Shown piece after piece: positions 1 to 7,620 of a stretch of 64,000 bases of DNA. The notes under the pieces are model-generated. The model made no database searches and was not told where the DNA came from. It saw only the letters and a list, made by a program, of their open reading frames with translations. A program made the translations under genes and the position numbers. The DNA is from Actinoplanes couchii (GTDB taxonomy: Bacteria; Actinomycetota; Actinomycetes; Mycobacteriales; Micromonosporaceae), in the NCBI RefSeq assembly GCF_016862075.1, contig NZ_BOMG01000084.1:1-64000 (forward strand), given 5' to 3'. How positions within the stretch are numbered: position 1 is the stretch's first letter; each line of letters begins with the position of its first letter.

Positions 1-71
1 CCAAGCGTGCCGAGCCCCGCGACAAGAGCCAGAGCCGCCGAGGCCCCCCGACGAACGAGCGACTGACGCAT
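1..71 (-). CDS. N-terminus of an exported protein, cut by the left edge
   Basis: An ATG at 71-69 on the minus strand opens a frame that reads off the left edge. The 23 visible residues begin MRQSLVRRGASAALALVAGL, a basic n-region followed by an Ala/Leu/Val hydrophobic stretch, as in a Sec signal peptide. A G-rich stretch lies just upstream as a weak ribosome site. The mature part is outside the window, so no function can be given. Confidence 0.45.
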   Translation of the reverse strand, partial: MRQSLVRRGASAALALVAGLGTL

Positions 72-333
72 GAGTCCCCTATCCCCCACATCTATCCAGA
101 TCTCTCCGCGAAGCCCTCCGCGACTCCTCGCGAAGCTCTCCACGAACGAACGGGTACGTTTCGTCGTCCCGGCTTAGAAGTGTGTCCCAGCCCGCCGGTC
201 GTTTCCAGCCACAGTGCGAAGTTCCGCCCGCCCAGCCGCCCACCCCCACCCGAACGGCCACCGGGAAAGACCCGAACCGCTTTCACCACTTACACCGCAT
301 CCTCATGACCACCGCCACCACGCCGCGCCAGCC

Positions 334-483
334 GACAGATCTCACCCAGATCTGGCCGAGCGCCACGGCGTGGCCCGCGAGACCATCAAGTTGCAGGTCA
401 GAGATCCTGCGCGAGCACCGTCCTGGCAGCGTGGGGTCTACTTGGCAGTCGCCGCACGAACGCTTGGGGTCGCCGAATCGCTC
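334..483 (+). pseudogene. Remnant of a small helix-turn-helix (excisionase-like) gene
   Basis: The plus strand encodes DLAERHGVARETIKLQVRDP followed by a short tail with no proper start and no clear boundaries. This resembles the recognition helix of AICE/phage HTH or Xis proteins, which bind DNA near att sites. It lies about 0.8 kb from a tRNA-Thr half site and decayed integrase, fitting a degraded element. The flanks 72-333 and 484-560 show no convincing gene. Chance resemblance is possible. Confidence 0.25.
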
Positions 484-1250
484 TGTTCTGGATCAAGGCG
501 ACCCGCAGGCGGGCCGCGCCGGCATGGATCCGTCCTGCCGGCATCGGCCGGCCCAGCCGACTTCGCTTGTCCAGTAACGAAGGAGGAGTGGCTCCGCTCG
601 CGACCACCGAACAGCCACGACGGCTCTCCGGAAGCATCGTCAACACCCTCAGCACGGGTGACGAGCGGATACAGCATCGTCGTCCGCGTAACCCCTCCGC
701 CGCTTGTTCTCTGCCAAGCCTGATTGGCGTGGTCGATGAAACAGACGGCAACCGGAGCCTTCTCGGCGCGAAACTTCCAAGGGGGTGCAACACGCACGGC
801 CGCCTTGAGTTTCTTCTGGACTTGCTGTTCTTCGCCTGGACCCATGACTTCGTAAGCTTGGATCACATAGTTCCCACTCGTGGGCAGGCTGACGACAGCG
901 ACCACGTTCCGGAGCGGGCTGGACCCATAGTTATGGATATCGTTGATGTGAGGTTCCTCGTCGCCTCCGTACCCGCCGAACCTGGCATCAGTCACGACCC
1001 CAGCGCGTGCGACGTTCAGCGCTGCTTCAGCACGCTCGTCCGCCAACTGACGCCCGGCTGTATCGGCTCGGTTGCGTTCAAACATAAGGAGAAGAGCGGC
1101 AGCGCTAGCTGCAGCTAGGCCGGCAAACACCCCACCCACGCCGCCCCAGGCCTGAATCCAATCAGTAACCTTAGGCAGCTCAGGGGCCGTGCCGACATTG
1201 TGGGTACCGCCCAGGCAACGATGGCCAGGATGATCGCGACAAGTGCGCAC
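438..1250 (-). CDS. Hypothetical membrane-anchored protein
   Basis: The product is up to 270 aa. Residues around 33-55 (WGGVGGVFAGLAAASAAALLL) form one transmembrane segment, followed by a charged FERNRADTAGRQLADERAEAAL stretch that may be a short coiled coil, then a soluble domain with NYGSSPLRNVVAVVSLP and CFIDHANQAWQRT. This arrangement is common in uncharacterised actinomycete proteins on mobile elements. The last 65 or so residues are Arg/Pro/Gly-rich and look like a read-through of the original stop, so the 3' end may be frameshifted. The start is uncertain; it could lie nearer the KVTDWIQAW motif. No function is known to me. Confidence 0.5.
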   Translation of the reverse strand: MRTCRDHPGHRCLGGTHNVGTAPELPKVTDWIQAWGGVGGVFAGLAAASAAALLLMFERNRADTAGRQLADERAEAALNVARAGVVTDARFGGYGGDEEPHINDIHNYGSSPLRNVVAVVSLPTSGNYVIQAYEVMGPGEEQQVQKKLKAAVRVAPPWKFRAEKAPVAVCFIDHANQAWQRTSGGGVTRTTMLYPLVTRAEGVDDASGEPSWLFGGRERSHSSFVTGQAKSAGPADAGRTDPCRRGPPAGRLDPEQSDSATPSVRAATAK

Positions 1251-1291
1251 ACCACGCAGCTAGATCAACGGTCGCTGTTGGTCTCGTAGTA

Positions 1292-1325
1292 CGTAGGTCG
1301 ACGGTTCGATTCCGTCAGGCGGCTC
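1292..1325 (+). repeat. 3' half of tRNA-Thr: att-site remnant, inverted copy of the tRNA at 11762-11834
   Basis: These 34 bases equal the T-arm, acceptor 3' strand and flanking base of tRNA-Thr(CGT), and are the exact reverse complement of 11760-11793. Similarity continues imperfectly upstream through the anticodon region (CTCGTA at 1283-1288) and then stops, so there is no 5' half and no functional tRNA. Such half tRNAs are typical att cores of tRNA-targeting integrases. A decayed integrase lies immediately to the right, in the usual int-att arrangement. Confidence 0.8.
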
Positions 1326-1330
1326 CAATC

Positions 1331-1379
1331 CAAAAGGGCTGGTCAGACCCGGCTTCCCGGTCGCTGAACAGCCCTTTTG
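1331..1379. terminator. Stem-loop terminator next to the tRNA-Thr half site
   Basis: An 11-bp perfect stem (1331-1341 with 1369-1379, CAAAAGGGCTG / CAGCCCTTTTG) has a 27-nt loop and an internal A/T-run at each foot. It could stop transcription from both sides. Confidence 0.55.
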
Positions 1380-1395
1380 CCGTTTCCGGAATCCT

Positions 1396-1680
1396 TCAGG
1401 GTGTACGACAGGGTGTAGACCCGATCTCGAACCGCGCCTTACCTGTACGTGCTGTAGCCGACCTTGCCATCTCGCTCGTCACGTGGGCATACCCGCGGGT
1501 GATCCGGGCATCCGAATGGCCGAGGATCTCCTGCACCACCTCGATCGACACATCCATCATGATCAGCGAGGGTGCAGGAGGTAGGCCGGCCGATGTGCAC
1601 GCCATGCCGCGAGAGCCGCTCCTGCTTCACCTTCGCCAGGTCGAGCAGTGTCCGCCATTAGTGGTAATCGTGCTTCGGGC
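1396..1680 (-). pseudogene. Decayed tyrosine recombinase (integrase) C-terminus
   Basis: The frame ending at 1396 keeps the box-III region of a tyrosine integrase: VQEILGHSDARITRGYAHV contains the catalytic GH and the Tyr (YAHV). The preceding HxLRH box is lost or garbled, and the upstream coding (RLSRHG from about 1630) is in another frame, so at least one frameshift and a large N-terminal deletion are present. The 3' end points at the tRNA-Thr half site at 1292-1325, as in intact elements whose int abuts att. Confidence 0.65.
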
Positions 1681-1860
1681 CGATCGGACGGTGTTTTGAC
1701 GTGCTCCGAACGGCGCTCGGTTCAGGCCGCCTAGTCGCCATCGTCAGCAACAGCTCGAGTGCCGCGGTAGGCGCTCACCTCCGACGCCACGACTCGCTCC
1801 TCTACATCAACGGGGTAGTCGGTCGGTTCGACTGGATGGACCTCCACCTGCCTCGAATAG

Positions 1861-2403
1861 GTGACGGGCGATCTCTCCCTGGTAGCGGTGCTGGCAATCT
1901 TCACCGGGCGAGTCGTCCCCGACGATCCCGCGGTGCGCCGACTGCCTGCCGAGGCATCCTGTCCCTCGTGTGATCGACTGACACTGAGTGGAAAGTGGGT
2001 GCCAGTGGTTGAGGGGCGGCTTCTGGAGGCGGTTGATCGGCTCGGTGCTACGGGTCGGATCACTGCGGTGGCCGGGGGCGAGACGTTCGGCCTTGCCGTC
2101 GGTGACGACCTTCTGGTTGCGCTGACCGAGATACGGTCCGGATGGAAGTCTCTGAGCTGCGGCTGTGCTGCCAAGGGGCGCGGATGAACGTGGCAACTGA
2201 GGCAGTTCCCGGACGGTCGGCAGGGATACGTACTCACCGAGGGCCGCCGGACCGGAACCGGGGAATCTTTCGAGGTCGTCGATCTGCTCGATGCCGCCCC
2301 GGCGGATCAGGTCGTCTCGATGGACGAGCAGCAGCGGTTCGTCAGGGCGTATCTCGGTTTTCCGCCGCGACAGCCCGCGGAGCGCACACCGGCAGACCAT
2401 TGA
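1861..2403 (+). pseudogene. Hypothetical gene interrupted by an in-frame TGA
   Basis: A GTG at 1861 opens a frame with actinomycete-like codon use to a TGA at 2185-2187 (108 aa). The same frame then continues with equally good coding (TWQLRQFPDGRQGYVLTEGR ... PAERTPADH) to a stop at 2403. The first half has a CPSC motif (about residue 35), the second an acidic segment. The simplest reading is one gene of about 180 codons broken by a nonsense mutation; two adjacent genes is the alternative. I do not recognise the family. 1681-1860 shows no convincing gene. Confidence 0.35.
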
Positions 2404-2428
2404 CGGAACCGGGTCAGGCATCAGGGTT

Positions 2429-2797
2429 TTAATGGACGGCCAGAGTCTCGCGGAAGTCGGCTGCTACTGACATCAGGCGGTCCAGGGCGTCTCGAGTTCG
2501 CTGCAGTTCGGCGATGTGCTCGGTCAAGCGGTCTCGTTCGAGGCGCATGCGTTCCATTGCCGCGTCGGAGTTCTCCTCGCTCGGGGACTCCACGCACGGG
2601 AGCAGCTCGGCGATCGTCCGGCTGGAGATTCCCGCGGTGTACAGGCGCTGGATGAACGCGATCCTCTCCACCTGGTCGTCCGTGTAGTGGCGTTGGCCGC
2701 TGGGGCTTCGGACGCTCGTCAGCAGGCCCTGCTCCTCGTAGTAGCGGATGGCCCGGACACTGACGCCGGTCTTTGCGGCTAGATCTCCGATGCGCAC
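2429..2797 (-). CDS. MerR-family transcriptional regulator
   Basis: The 122-aa protein begins MRIGDLAAKTGVSVRAIRYYEEQGLL, the MerR winged HTH, with second helix pair RHYTDDQVERIAFIQRL, and ends in a long dimerisation helix (about residues 80-118). It lacks a metal-binding C-terminal loop; a single Cys near residue 68 (LLPCVE) is the only thiol. It is divergent from an alkene-reductase gene 105 bp away and an ideal MerR-type promoter lies between them, so it probably autoregulates and controls that enzyme in response to an electrophile, quinone or redox signal (inference). Confidence 0.9.
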   Translation of the reverse strand: MRIGDLAAKTGVSVRAIRYYEEQGLLTSVRSPSGQRHYTDDQVERIAFIQRLYTAGISSRTIAELLPCVESPSEENSDAAMERMRLERDRLTEHIAELQRTRDALDRLMSVAADFRETLAVH

Positions 2798-2831
2798 GTG
2801 TGCCTCCCCTGTGTGACCCGGCCCTCAAGCC

Positions 2832-2863
2832 TTGCCTCTGACGTCGACGTCAGGTTTTAGCGT
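2832..2863 (+). promoter_or_regulatory. MerR-type operator/promoter with 16-bp perfect palindrome
   Basis: CTGACGTCGACGTCAG (2838-2853) is a perfect palindrome between a -35-like TTGCCT (2832-2837) and a -10-like TAGCGT (2858-2863). The 20-bp spacing is overlong, which is the hallmark of promoters that MerR proteins activate by DNA distortion. It faces the alkene reductase at 2902. Confidence 0.75.
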
Positions 2864-2901
2864 AGCCGCACCTGACCCGACGGATCGTGGAGGATCCTGA
2901 T

Positions 2902-3975
2902 ATGTCGCAGCTTTTCAGTGGCTTCCGGCTCGGCGAACTGGCGCTTCCCAACCGGATCGTGATGGCCCCGATGACCCGGGTCCGGGCCGGCGCCGGCGGA
3001 GTCGCGACCGCTTCGATGGCCGCCTACTACGCGCAGCGGGCCACCGCCGGCCTGATCGTCTCGGAGGGTGTTCAGCCGAGCCTTCTCGGACAGTCCAACC
3101 CGGGAACCCCGGGGCTGCACACCGATGAGCAGACCGCCTCGTGGCGGCAGGTGACCGATGCCGTTCACGTCAACGGCGGCCGGATCTTCGCCCAGCTGAT
3201 GCACGGCGGCCGGGTCTCGCATCCGGAGACCACGGGGCTGGTCCCGGTCGGGCCGTCGGCGGTCGCCGCTACCGGGGACGTCTTCACCCCGTCCGGGCCG
3301 CAGCCGGCGCCGGTGCCCCGGGCGCTGGACACGGCCGAGATTCCGGAGCAGGCCCGGTCGTACGGTGACGCGGCCCGTCGTGCGGTCGACGCCGGGTTCG
3401 ACGGGGTGGAGCTGCACGGCGCCAACGGATACCTGATCTCGCAGTTCCTCTCCAGCAACGCCAACCTGCGCACCGACGGCTACGGCGGTTCGGTGGCGAA
3501 TCGGATCCGGTTCGCGGTCGAGGCCGTGGAAGCGACTGTCGACGCGGTCGGCGCCGCCCGTACCGGCATCCGGTTGTCCCCCGGAGGGGTGTTCTGGGGT
3601 GTCGAGGAGAGCGAGGTCCCGGCTCTGTACGAGGCGTTGCTGACCGAGCTGGCCCGGCTCGACATCGCCTACGTGCATGTGGAGGCGACCGCCGACGAGG
3701 ACGTGCTGCTGGGTCTGCGCAAGAACTGGCCGGGCGTACTCATCATGAACCCGGTCCTGCCCATGGGACCGAAACAGGCCGGCCGTGTGGAGGCGGACCA
3801 CTGGCTCGGGCTGGGCGCGGAGCTGATCAGTTTCGGGCGGGCGTTCATCGCGAACCCGGACCTGGTGGAGCGTCTGCGGACCGGGGTGCCGCTGGCGCCG
3901 GTGGACGCGGCGACCTTCTACCAGGGCGGCGACCAGGGGTATCTGACCTACCCGGCGCACCGGTACGCGGCCTGA
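2902..3975 (+). CDS. Old yellow enzyme family alkene reductase (FMN)
   Basis: The 357-aa product is a one-domain TIM-barrel flavoprotein reducing activated C=C bonds (enones, quinones, nitro compounds) with NAD(P)H. Visible family motifs: LPNRIVMAPMTR at the N-terminus, GVQPSLLGQSNPGTPGLH, FAQLMHGGRVSHP, the FGVELHGANGYLISQFL substrate-anion His/Asn pair in the form GFDGVELHGANGYL, and the C-terminal FMN-phosphate site SFGRAFIANPDLVERL. The ATG at 2902 is preceded by GGAGGA (2889-2894), better than upstream in-frame codons. Length fits the NemA class. It is controlled from the MerR palindrome directly upstream and closed by a strong terminator. Confidence 0.92.
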   Translation: MSQLFSGFRLGELALPNRIVMAPMTRVRAGAGGVATASMAAYYAQRATAGLIVSEGVQPSLLGQSNPGTPGLHTDEQTASWRQVTDAVHVNGGRIFAQLMHGGRVSHPETTGLVPVGPSAVAATGDVFTPSGPQPAPVPRALDTAEIPEQARSYGDAARRAVDAGFDGVELHGANGYLISQFLSSNANLRTDGYGGSVANRIRFAVEAVEATVDAVGAARTGIRLSPGGVFWGVEESEVPALYEALLTELARLDIAYVHVEATADEDVLLGLRKNWPGVLIMNPVLPMGPKQAGRVEADHWLGLGAELISFGRAFIANPDLVERLRTGVPLAPVDAATFYQGGDQGYLTYPAHRYAA

Positions 3976-4019
3976 CACACGGAACCCCGGGTCGCCGTTG
4001 ACCCGGGGTTCCGTGTGTC
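3974..4019. terminator. Bidirectional terminator, 20-bp perfect stem
   Basis: 3974-3993 pairs perfectly with 4000-4019 around a 6-nt loop (GCCGTT). It overlaps the stop of the alkene reductase and precedes the convergent PfpI-like gene, so it can serve both. Confidence 0.85.
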
Positions 4020-4034
4020 GGTGCGCCCGCGGAA

Positions 4035-4571
4035 CTAGGCCAGCTGCTCCAGCAGGGCCTTGCAGAACGCGGGCAGGTCGTCCGGCTTGCGACTGGTGAT
4101 CAGGTGGTCGTCCACGAAGACCTCCTCGTCCACCCATGTCGCGCCGGCGTTCGCCAGGTCGGTGCGCAGGCTGGGCCAGCTGGTCACGGTCCGGCCGTCG
4201 AGGACACCGGCCTCGACAAGCGTCCACGGGGCGTGGCAGATGGCCGCCACCGGTTTCCCGGCGGCGACGAAGTCCCGGACGAACCGGACCGCGTCCGCGT
4301 CGGCGCGCAGGAAGTCGGGATTGGCCACTCCGCCGGGCAGGACGAGGGCGTCGTACTCGGTGGCTTTCGCGGTCCGCACGGTCTTGTCCACCTGGTAGGT
4401 GCCGGCCTTGTCCAGGTGGTTCAGCGCCTGGATCTCGCCGGTGTCCAGGGAGACCAGTTCGGCCGTGCCGCCGGCCGCCTCGACGGCCTTGCGGGGCTCG
4501 GTGTACTCGATCTCCTCGACACCGTCGGCCGCCAGGAAGGCGACTCGCTTTCCGGTCAGCGACGCGGTCAT
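4035..4571 (-). CDS. DJ-1/PfpI family protein
   Basis: 178 aa with the class I glutamine-amidotransferase-like fold. The N-terminal acidic residue of the triad is in DGVEEIEYTEP, and the nucleophile elbow is AAICHAPWTLVEAG with Cys followed by His, exactly the PfpI/YhbO type. DALVLPGGVANPDFLR is the second conserved strand-turn. Members act as general stress proteins, and glyoxalase, deglycase or protease activities have been reported. A membrane protein gene lies 35 bp upstream on the same strand, probably one operon. Confidence 0.9.
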   Translation of the reverse strand: MTASLTGKRVAFLAADGVEEIEYTEPRKAVEAAGGTAELVSLDTGEIQALNHLDKAGTYQVDKTVRTAKATEYDALVLPGGVANPDFLRADADAVRFVRDFVAAGKPVAAICHAPWTLVEAGVLDGRTVTSWPSLRTDLANAGATWVDEEVFVDDHLITSRKPDDLPAFCKALLEQLA

Positions 4572-4606
4572 GGCCGTCTCCTTCGGGGCTTGTCGGGGAA
4601 TGTCCG

Positions 4607-5065
4607 TCAGTAGTTCCGGTTCCCGGCGACGGCGCGGGCAAACGCCGGAGCCCGCCCGTTGGCGACCTCGCCACCGAACCAGGCACCGAATCCGGCGACG
4701 GCCAGGGCCAGCAGCTCGATGAAGAACAGCCCCCCACTGACGACCCGGTCCGGCGCCTGGACGCGGAGCATCGCGATGACGGCGAAGATCACCAGCACAC
4801 CCACGTTCAAGAGACTGCGGAGTACGCCGAGACGACGGTCCCGTGAGCCACGCGCGAACATCACGTCCACCGCGATCGCGACGGTGACCAGGGCACCGCA
4901 GACCAGTCCGGCCACCACGTTCCAGTAGGCCAGAGCTCCGAGGATGTTAGGCCCGCCCAGCAAGTCCGCCATGTCGAACAGGACGGCCATGGCGAAGAGC
5001 CCGAGAGGGAACATCACCAGGATGGGCTGCACCGCCTGTCCGGCGACGTTCAATCGGCTTTCCAT
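4607..5065 (-). CDS. DUF2231-like four-helix membrane protein
   Basis: 152 aa with four hydrophobic segments (about residues 12-35, 45-67, 85-105, 115-138), beginning MESRLNVAGQAVQPILVMFPLGLF. The N-terminal proline after a short helix and the overall layout match the DUF2231 family of unknown role. I chose the ATG at 5065 because GGAAGG lies about 10 nt upstream; the alternative upstream start adds six unconvincing residues. It precedes the PfpI-like gene on the same strand. Confidence 0.75.
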   Translation of the reverse strand: MESRLNVAGQAVQPILVMFPLGLFAMAVLFDMADLLGGPNILGALAYWNVVAGLVCGALVTVAIAVDVMFARGSRDRRLGVLRSLLNVGVLVIFAVIAMLRVQAPDRVVSGGLFFIELLALAVAGFGAWFGGEVANGRAPAFARAVAGNRNY

Positions 5066-5444
5066 CAGGTTTCGCCTTCCCACCTGCGCAAACGCAGATT
5101 CGAATCAGCTTGGCGACGTTGGCCTACCCGGTCCGTTCCGGGGACAAACACCACGGCGATCGCCGATGGACCACCATGCCAACGTCGCACAGCTTGTACG
5201 CAATCTGCAACATGGCAGTTTGAGTGGTGGCGAGCTGCTGGGTGGCGTGCTTCACTGCTTGTAGGGCAACAAAGGGCGGAGTCGGAGGGAGAGACAAACA
5301 ACGGCACCCGGCGGCAAACGGGTGCCGTTGTCCGCCTCTGCGTCTTCGTTCGTTGTGGCTCGAGCGAGGCGGGGATGGGTCTCTCGCGCCAATGGTGGTC
5401 CCATTCCGTCCCTCCTCGCAAGAAACAGCGAAGAGGAGTTCGCC
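5066..5444. other. Divergent intergenic region
   Basis: No credible gene. It separates the DUF2231 gene (-) from the DUF6232-like gene (+) and so must hold both promoters. A 13-bp perfect hairpin sits within it (listed separately). Apparent open frames here have no ribosome sites and read as reverse shadows. Confidence 0.5.
5298..5331. terminator. 13-bp perfect hairpin, terminator or attenuator
   Basis: ACAACGGCACCCG (5298-5310) pairs with 5319-5331 around GCGGCAAA. It lies 114 bp upstream of the gene at 5445, so it could insulate it or act as an attenuator. There is no U-run on the plus side. Confidence 0.45.
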
Positions 5445-5882
5445 ATGCGCACACGGATCTACTATCGCGGGCCGGACGCTCTGGTGTCCGACGATCAGTT
5501 CGTCTGGCATCCCCGCACCGCACCCCTGGTCTTCGCCATCACGGATCTGCACAACGTCGGTCTCGTCCAGGCTCCGGCTCGCATCCGTCCCTACGCTCCC
5601 GCCTTCGCGGTGGTCGCCCTCGCGGCCGCGGCCGCCGGCTGGGCCCTGCTGCCCGATCCGTTGGTCTACATCCTCGTCTTTCTCGGTCTCGCTATACCCG
5701 GCGTAGTCATGGTGTGGCGCGAGCCGGGCCGCTGGGAGCTCCACGCGCAGTACCGGGGAGCCGCCGTGGTGCTCTACTCGTCACCCGACGCGCGGGTCTT
5801 CAATCAGGTGAGCCGAGCGTTGCGCAGGGCCATGGAGGACACCCGGCGAACACCGTGGGGGTACGGCCTGGCTGCCGCCTGA
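5445..5882 (+). CDS. Small membrane protein, DUF6232-like
   Basis: 145 aa. The N-terminus (MRTRIYYRGPDALVSDDQFVW) and the TAPLVFAITDLHNVGLV strand, followed by a two-segment transmembrane hairpin (about 50-90), resemble the actinomycete DUF6232 family, whose soluble part looks like a small PH-type fold. The C-terminal part (WELHAQYRGAAVVLYSS ... FNQVSRALRRAMED) resumes the soluble domain. GAGGAG (5433-5438) supports the start. Function is unknown. Confidence 0.7.
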   Translation: MRTRIYYRGPDALVSDDQFVWHPRTAPLVFAITDLHNVGLVQAPARIRPYAPAFAVVALAAAAAGWALLPDPLVYILVFLGLAIPGVVMVWREPGRWELHAQYRGAAVVLYSSPDARVFNQVSRALRRAMEDTRRTPWGYGLAAA

Positions 5883-5982
5883 GCTGCGGTCCTTCGCGCT
5901 TCACCAGGGTGAGATCGCGGCTTGCGTCAAAACCCCACCTCCGGCCCGTCGTTCTGATAGGACAGTAGCTAGGATGTCCGCG

Positions 5983-6016
5983 ACCTCGCTGACTGCCAGC
6001 TGTCAGTCAGCGAGGT
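5983..6016. promoter_or_regulatory. Large inverted repeat upstream of the XRE gene, probable operator
   Basis: ACCTCGCTGACTG (5983-5995) is repeated as its exact reverse complement at 6004-6016, with an 8-nt spacer containing CAGCTG. It lies 58 bp before the XRE start, and GTTCTGATA...TAGCTA upstream could be the promoter. An autoregulatory operator is the likeliest role; a transcript hairpin is the alternative. Confidence 0.55.
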
Positions 6017-6074
6017 GGCAGAATGATGTTGAGTGATTACTGTACGTCACCATTACTTCGACGATGAAGGACTC

Positions 6075-6977
6075 ATGACCGAGGGTGACTCGCCGACCAT
6101 CGCGCGCCGGCGCGTGCGACTCGCGCTTCGTGAAGCGCGTGAGTCGGCCGGTCTCACCCAAAATCAGGTCGCCGAAGAGATGGAGTGGTCGACCAGCAAG
6201 GTGATCCGGATCGAGAACGGGGATGTCTCCATCTCCGCCAACGATCTGCGGTCCGTGCTGATCCTGCTCGGCATCCGGGACAAGAGCGTGGTCGCCGGTC
6301 TCCTCGCGGCCACCCGCATTGCCCGCTCCCGATCCCGGAAACCGTGGTATCAGGCCGCCGATTTCCACACCGCGCTCACTGATGACCTGCGTAAACTAAT
6401 TGAGTACGAAGCCGAGGCCACACAAATTCGCTCGTACTCCGTCTACTACATACCGGGCCAGGTGCAGACGCACGATTACGCGACCGCGCTGATGTCCCGG
6501 TACGAGGAAGACCTGTCCGAGGAACAACGCACCAAGCGAGTCGACACGCGAATGCGTCGCCGGGAGGCACTGCTGGCCCGGACCGGCGACGTGCAGATGC
6601 TGCACCTGGTCGACGAGTCCGTGTTGCGCCGGACCGTCGGCGGCCCCTCGGTCTTCGCCGACCAACTGCGTGACCTCAAGACTCATGTCTCCTCCGGGAT
6701 CGTCCGGATTCGGATGGTGCCCTTCACGCTCGACGTCTCGGTGACCAACAACGCCAGTTTCGACCTGCTGAAGATGAGCGGCGGCGAGGCGTTGTACCGG
6801 GAGACCGGTGTGGGCGACGAGATGATCGAAGACCAGCTCGTGACCGCGAAACACCACGCGCGCTACGACCGGGTCTGGAATGACGCCGCTGATGAGGAGG
6901 ACACAATTCAATTCATCGACGCACAGATCAAAGAGCTGGAGCGAACGGTTACGGACCGGGCGCGCCGGAAGCATTGA
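6075..6977 (+). CDS. XRE-family regulator with DUF5753 ligand domain (Scr1 type)
   Basis: 300 aa from the chosen ATG at 6075, preceded by GAAGGA; a GTG at 6033 would add 14 residues. Residues about 10-65 are an HTH_31/XRE domain (LREARESAGLTQNQVAEEMEWSTSKVIRIENG). The rest is the DUF5753 domain with its typical YYIPGQVQTHDYATALM and RRREALL motifs. In Streptomyces such proteins pair with small DUF397 partners and tune development and antibiotic output. Here a DUF397 gene starts 36 bp downstream, so they form that pair. Confidence 0.92.
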   Translation: MTEGDSPTIARRRVRLALREARESAGLTQNQVAEEMEWSTSKVIRIENGDVSISANDLRSVLILLGIRDKSVVAGLLAATRIARSRSRKPWYQAADFHTALTDDLRKLIEYEAEATQIRSYSVYYIPGQVQTHDYATALMSRYEEDLSEEQRTKRVDTRMRRREALLARTGDVQMLHLVDESVLRRTVGGPSVFADQLRDLKTHVSSGIVRIRMVPFTLDVSVTNNASFDLLKMSGGEALYRETGVGDEMIEDQLVTAKHHARYDRVWNDAADEEDTIQFIDAQIKELERTVTDRARRKH

Positions 6978-7013
6978 ATCGCTAATTACCTAACAATTGT
7001 CGAGAGGTTCCCG

Positions 7014-7208
7014 ATGGAACAGATGAACGTGCCCGCGTGGCGTAAGAGCAGCCGCTGCGGAACGTCGACCTGTGTCGAGGTCGCGAAGGTCGAAGACCAG
7101 TACCTGATCCGCGACTCGAAGAACCCCGAGGTCGCCGCGCTCTCCTTCACCAAGGACGAGTGGGACGCCTTCGTGCAGGGCGTGGCCGCGGGCGAGTTCC
7201 GCTTCTAA
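7014..7208 (+). CDS. DUF397 protein, partner of the XRE regulator
   Basis: 64 aa with the complete DUF397 pattern: WRKSSRCGTSTCVEVAKV, IRDSKNPEVAALSFTKDEWDAFVQGV and terminal GEFRF. GAGAGG lies 9 nt upstream of the ATG. DUF397 products are small partners of DUF5753 XRE regulators, and the tandem order supports that. The two Cys around residues 15 and 20 are the family norm. Confidence 0.92.
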   Translation: MEQMNVPAWRKSSRCGTSTCVEVAKVEDQYLIRDSKNPEVAALSFTKDEWDAFVQGVAAGEFRF

Positions 7209-7220
7209 AGACGTGGGCCC

Positions 7221-7256
7221 GCCCGCTCTGCGAGATCGCGAACGACCAGAGCGGGC
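7221..7256 (+). terminator. Terminator after the first DUF397 gene
   Basis: GCCCGCTCTG (7221-7230) pairs with 7247-7256 around a 16-nt loop, 13 bp after the stop codon. Confidence 0.7.
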
Positions 7257-7300
7257 CGGTCAAGAATACTCGCAAAACAGTTTTATAGTATTAAATTAAC

Positions 7301-7346
7301 GCCGCATAACTCACAATGAGTGGGTTAAGCGGCATTTTCTCTTTTT
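7301..7346 (+). terminator. Second terminator with T-rich tail in an AT-rich gap
   Basis: A 14-bp stem with two mismatches (7301-7314 with 7320-7333) is followed by ATTTTCTCTTTTT, an unusually U-rich tail for this genome. The surrounding 7262-7350 is markedly AT-rich, likely because it also carries the promoter of the next gene. Confidence 0.6.
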
Positions 7347-7419
7347 CATTCATGTTTGCACCCGGTCGGTTCCGGCTCACTCGCATACCGTGGATTCGAA
7401 CCGTCACGGAGGTGCACAA

Positions 7420-7620
7420 ATGATCAAACCGACGGAAGAGACGCACTGGCGCCGGAGCAGACGTTGCTCCACGGGTACCTGCGTCGAGGTGGCCCGTGTC
7501 GCGGAACGGGTTCTGGTCCGTGACTCCAAGGTATCCGACGGCGCCATCCTCGCCTTCACCAGGAAGGAGTGGGACAGCTTCCTGGCCGGAGTCAAGGACG
7601 GCGAATTCCGGTCCGTATGA
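7420..7620 (+). CDS. Second DUF397 protein
   Basis: 66 aa: HWRRSRRCSTGTCVEVARV, VRDSKVSDGAILAFTRKEWDSFLAGV, GEFRSV. It is clearly a paralogue of the gene at 7014 but separated from the XRE gene by two terminators and its own GGAGG site (7408-7412). Its stop overlaps the start of the next gene (ATGA), so these two are coupled and may act without the XRE partner or share it. Confidence 0.9.
   Translation: MIKPTEETHWRRSRRCSTGTCVEVARVAERVLVRDSKVSDGAILAFTRKEWDSFLAGVKDGEFRSV

Noticed and set aside
1278..1325. A functional tRNA-Thr at 1.3 kb
   Set aside because: The acceptor 5' strand and D-arm are missing, and the anticodon stem does not pair; it is only a 3' half left at an att site.
2185..2187. 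TGA as a selenocysteine codon
   Set aside because: No SECIS-like hairpin directly after the codon, no selenoprotein family likeness, and the locus is full of other decay.
7209..7419. A regulatory RNA in the AT-rich gap between the DUF397 genes
   Set aside because: The two hairpins are well explained as successive terminators with a promoter between them; no conserved RNA fold was recognised.
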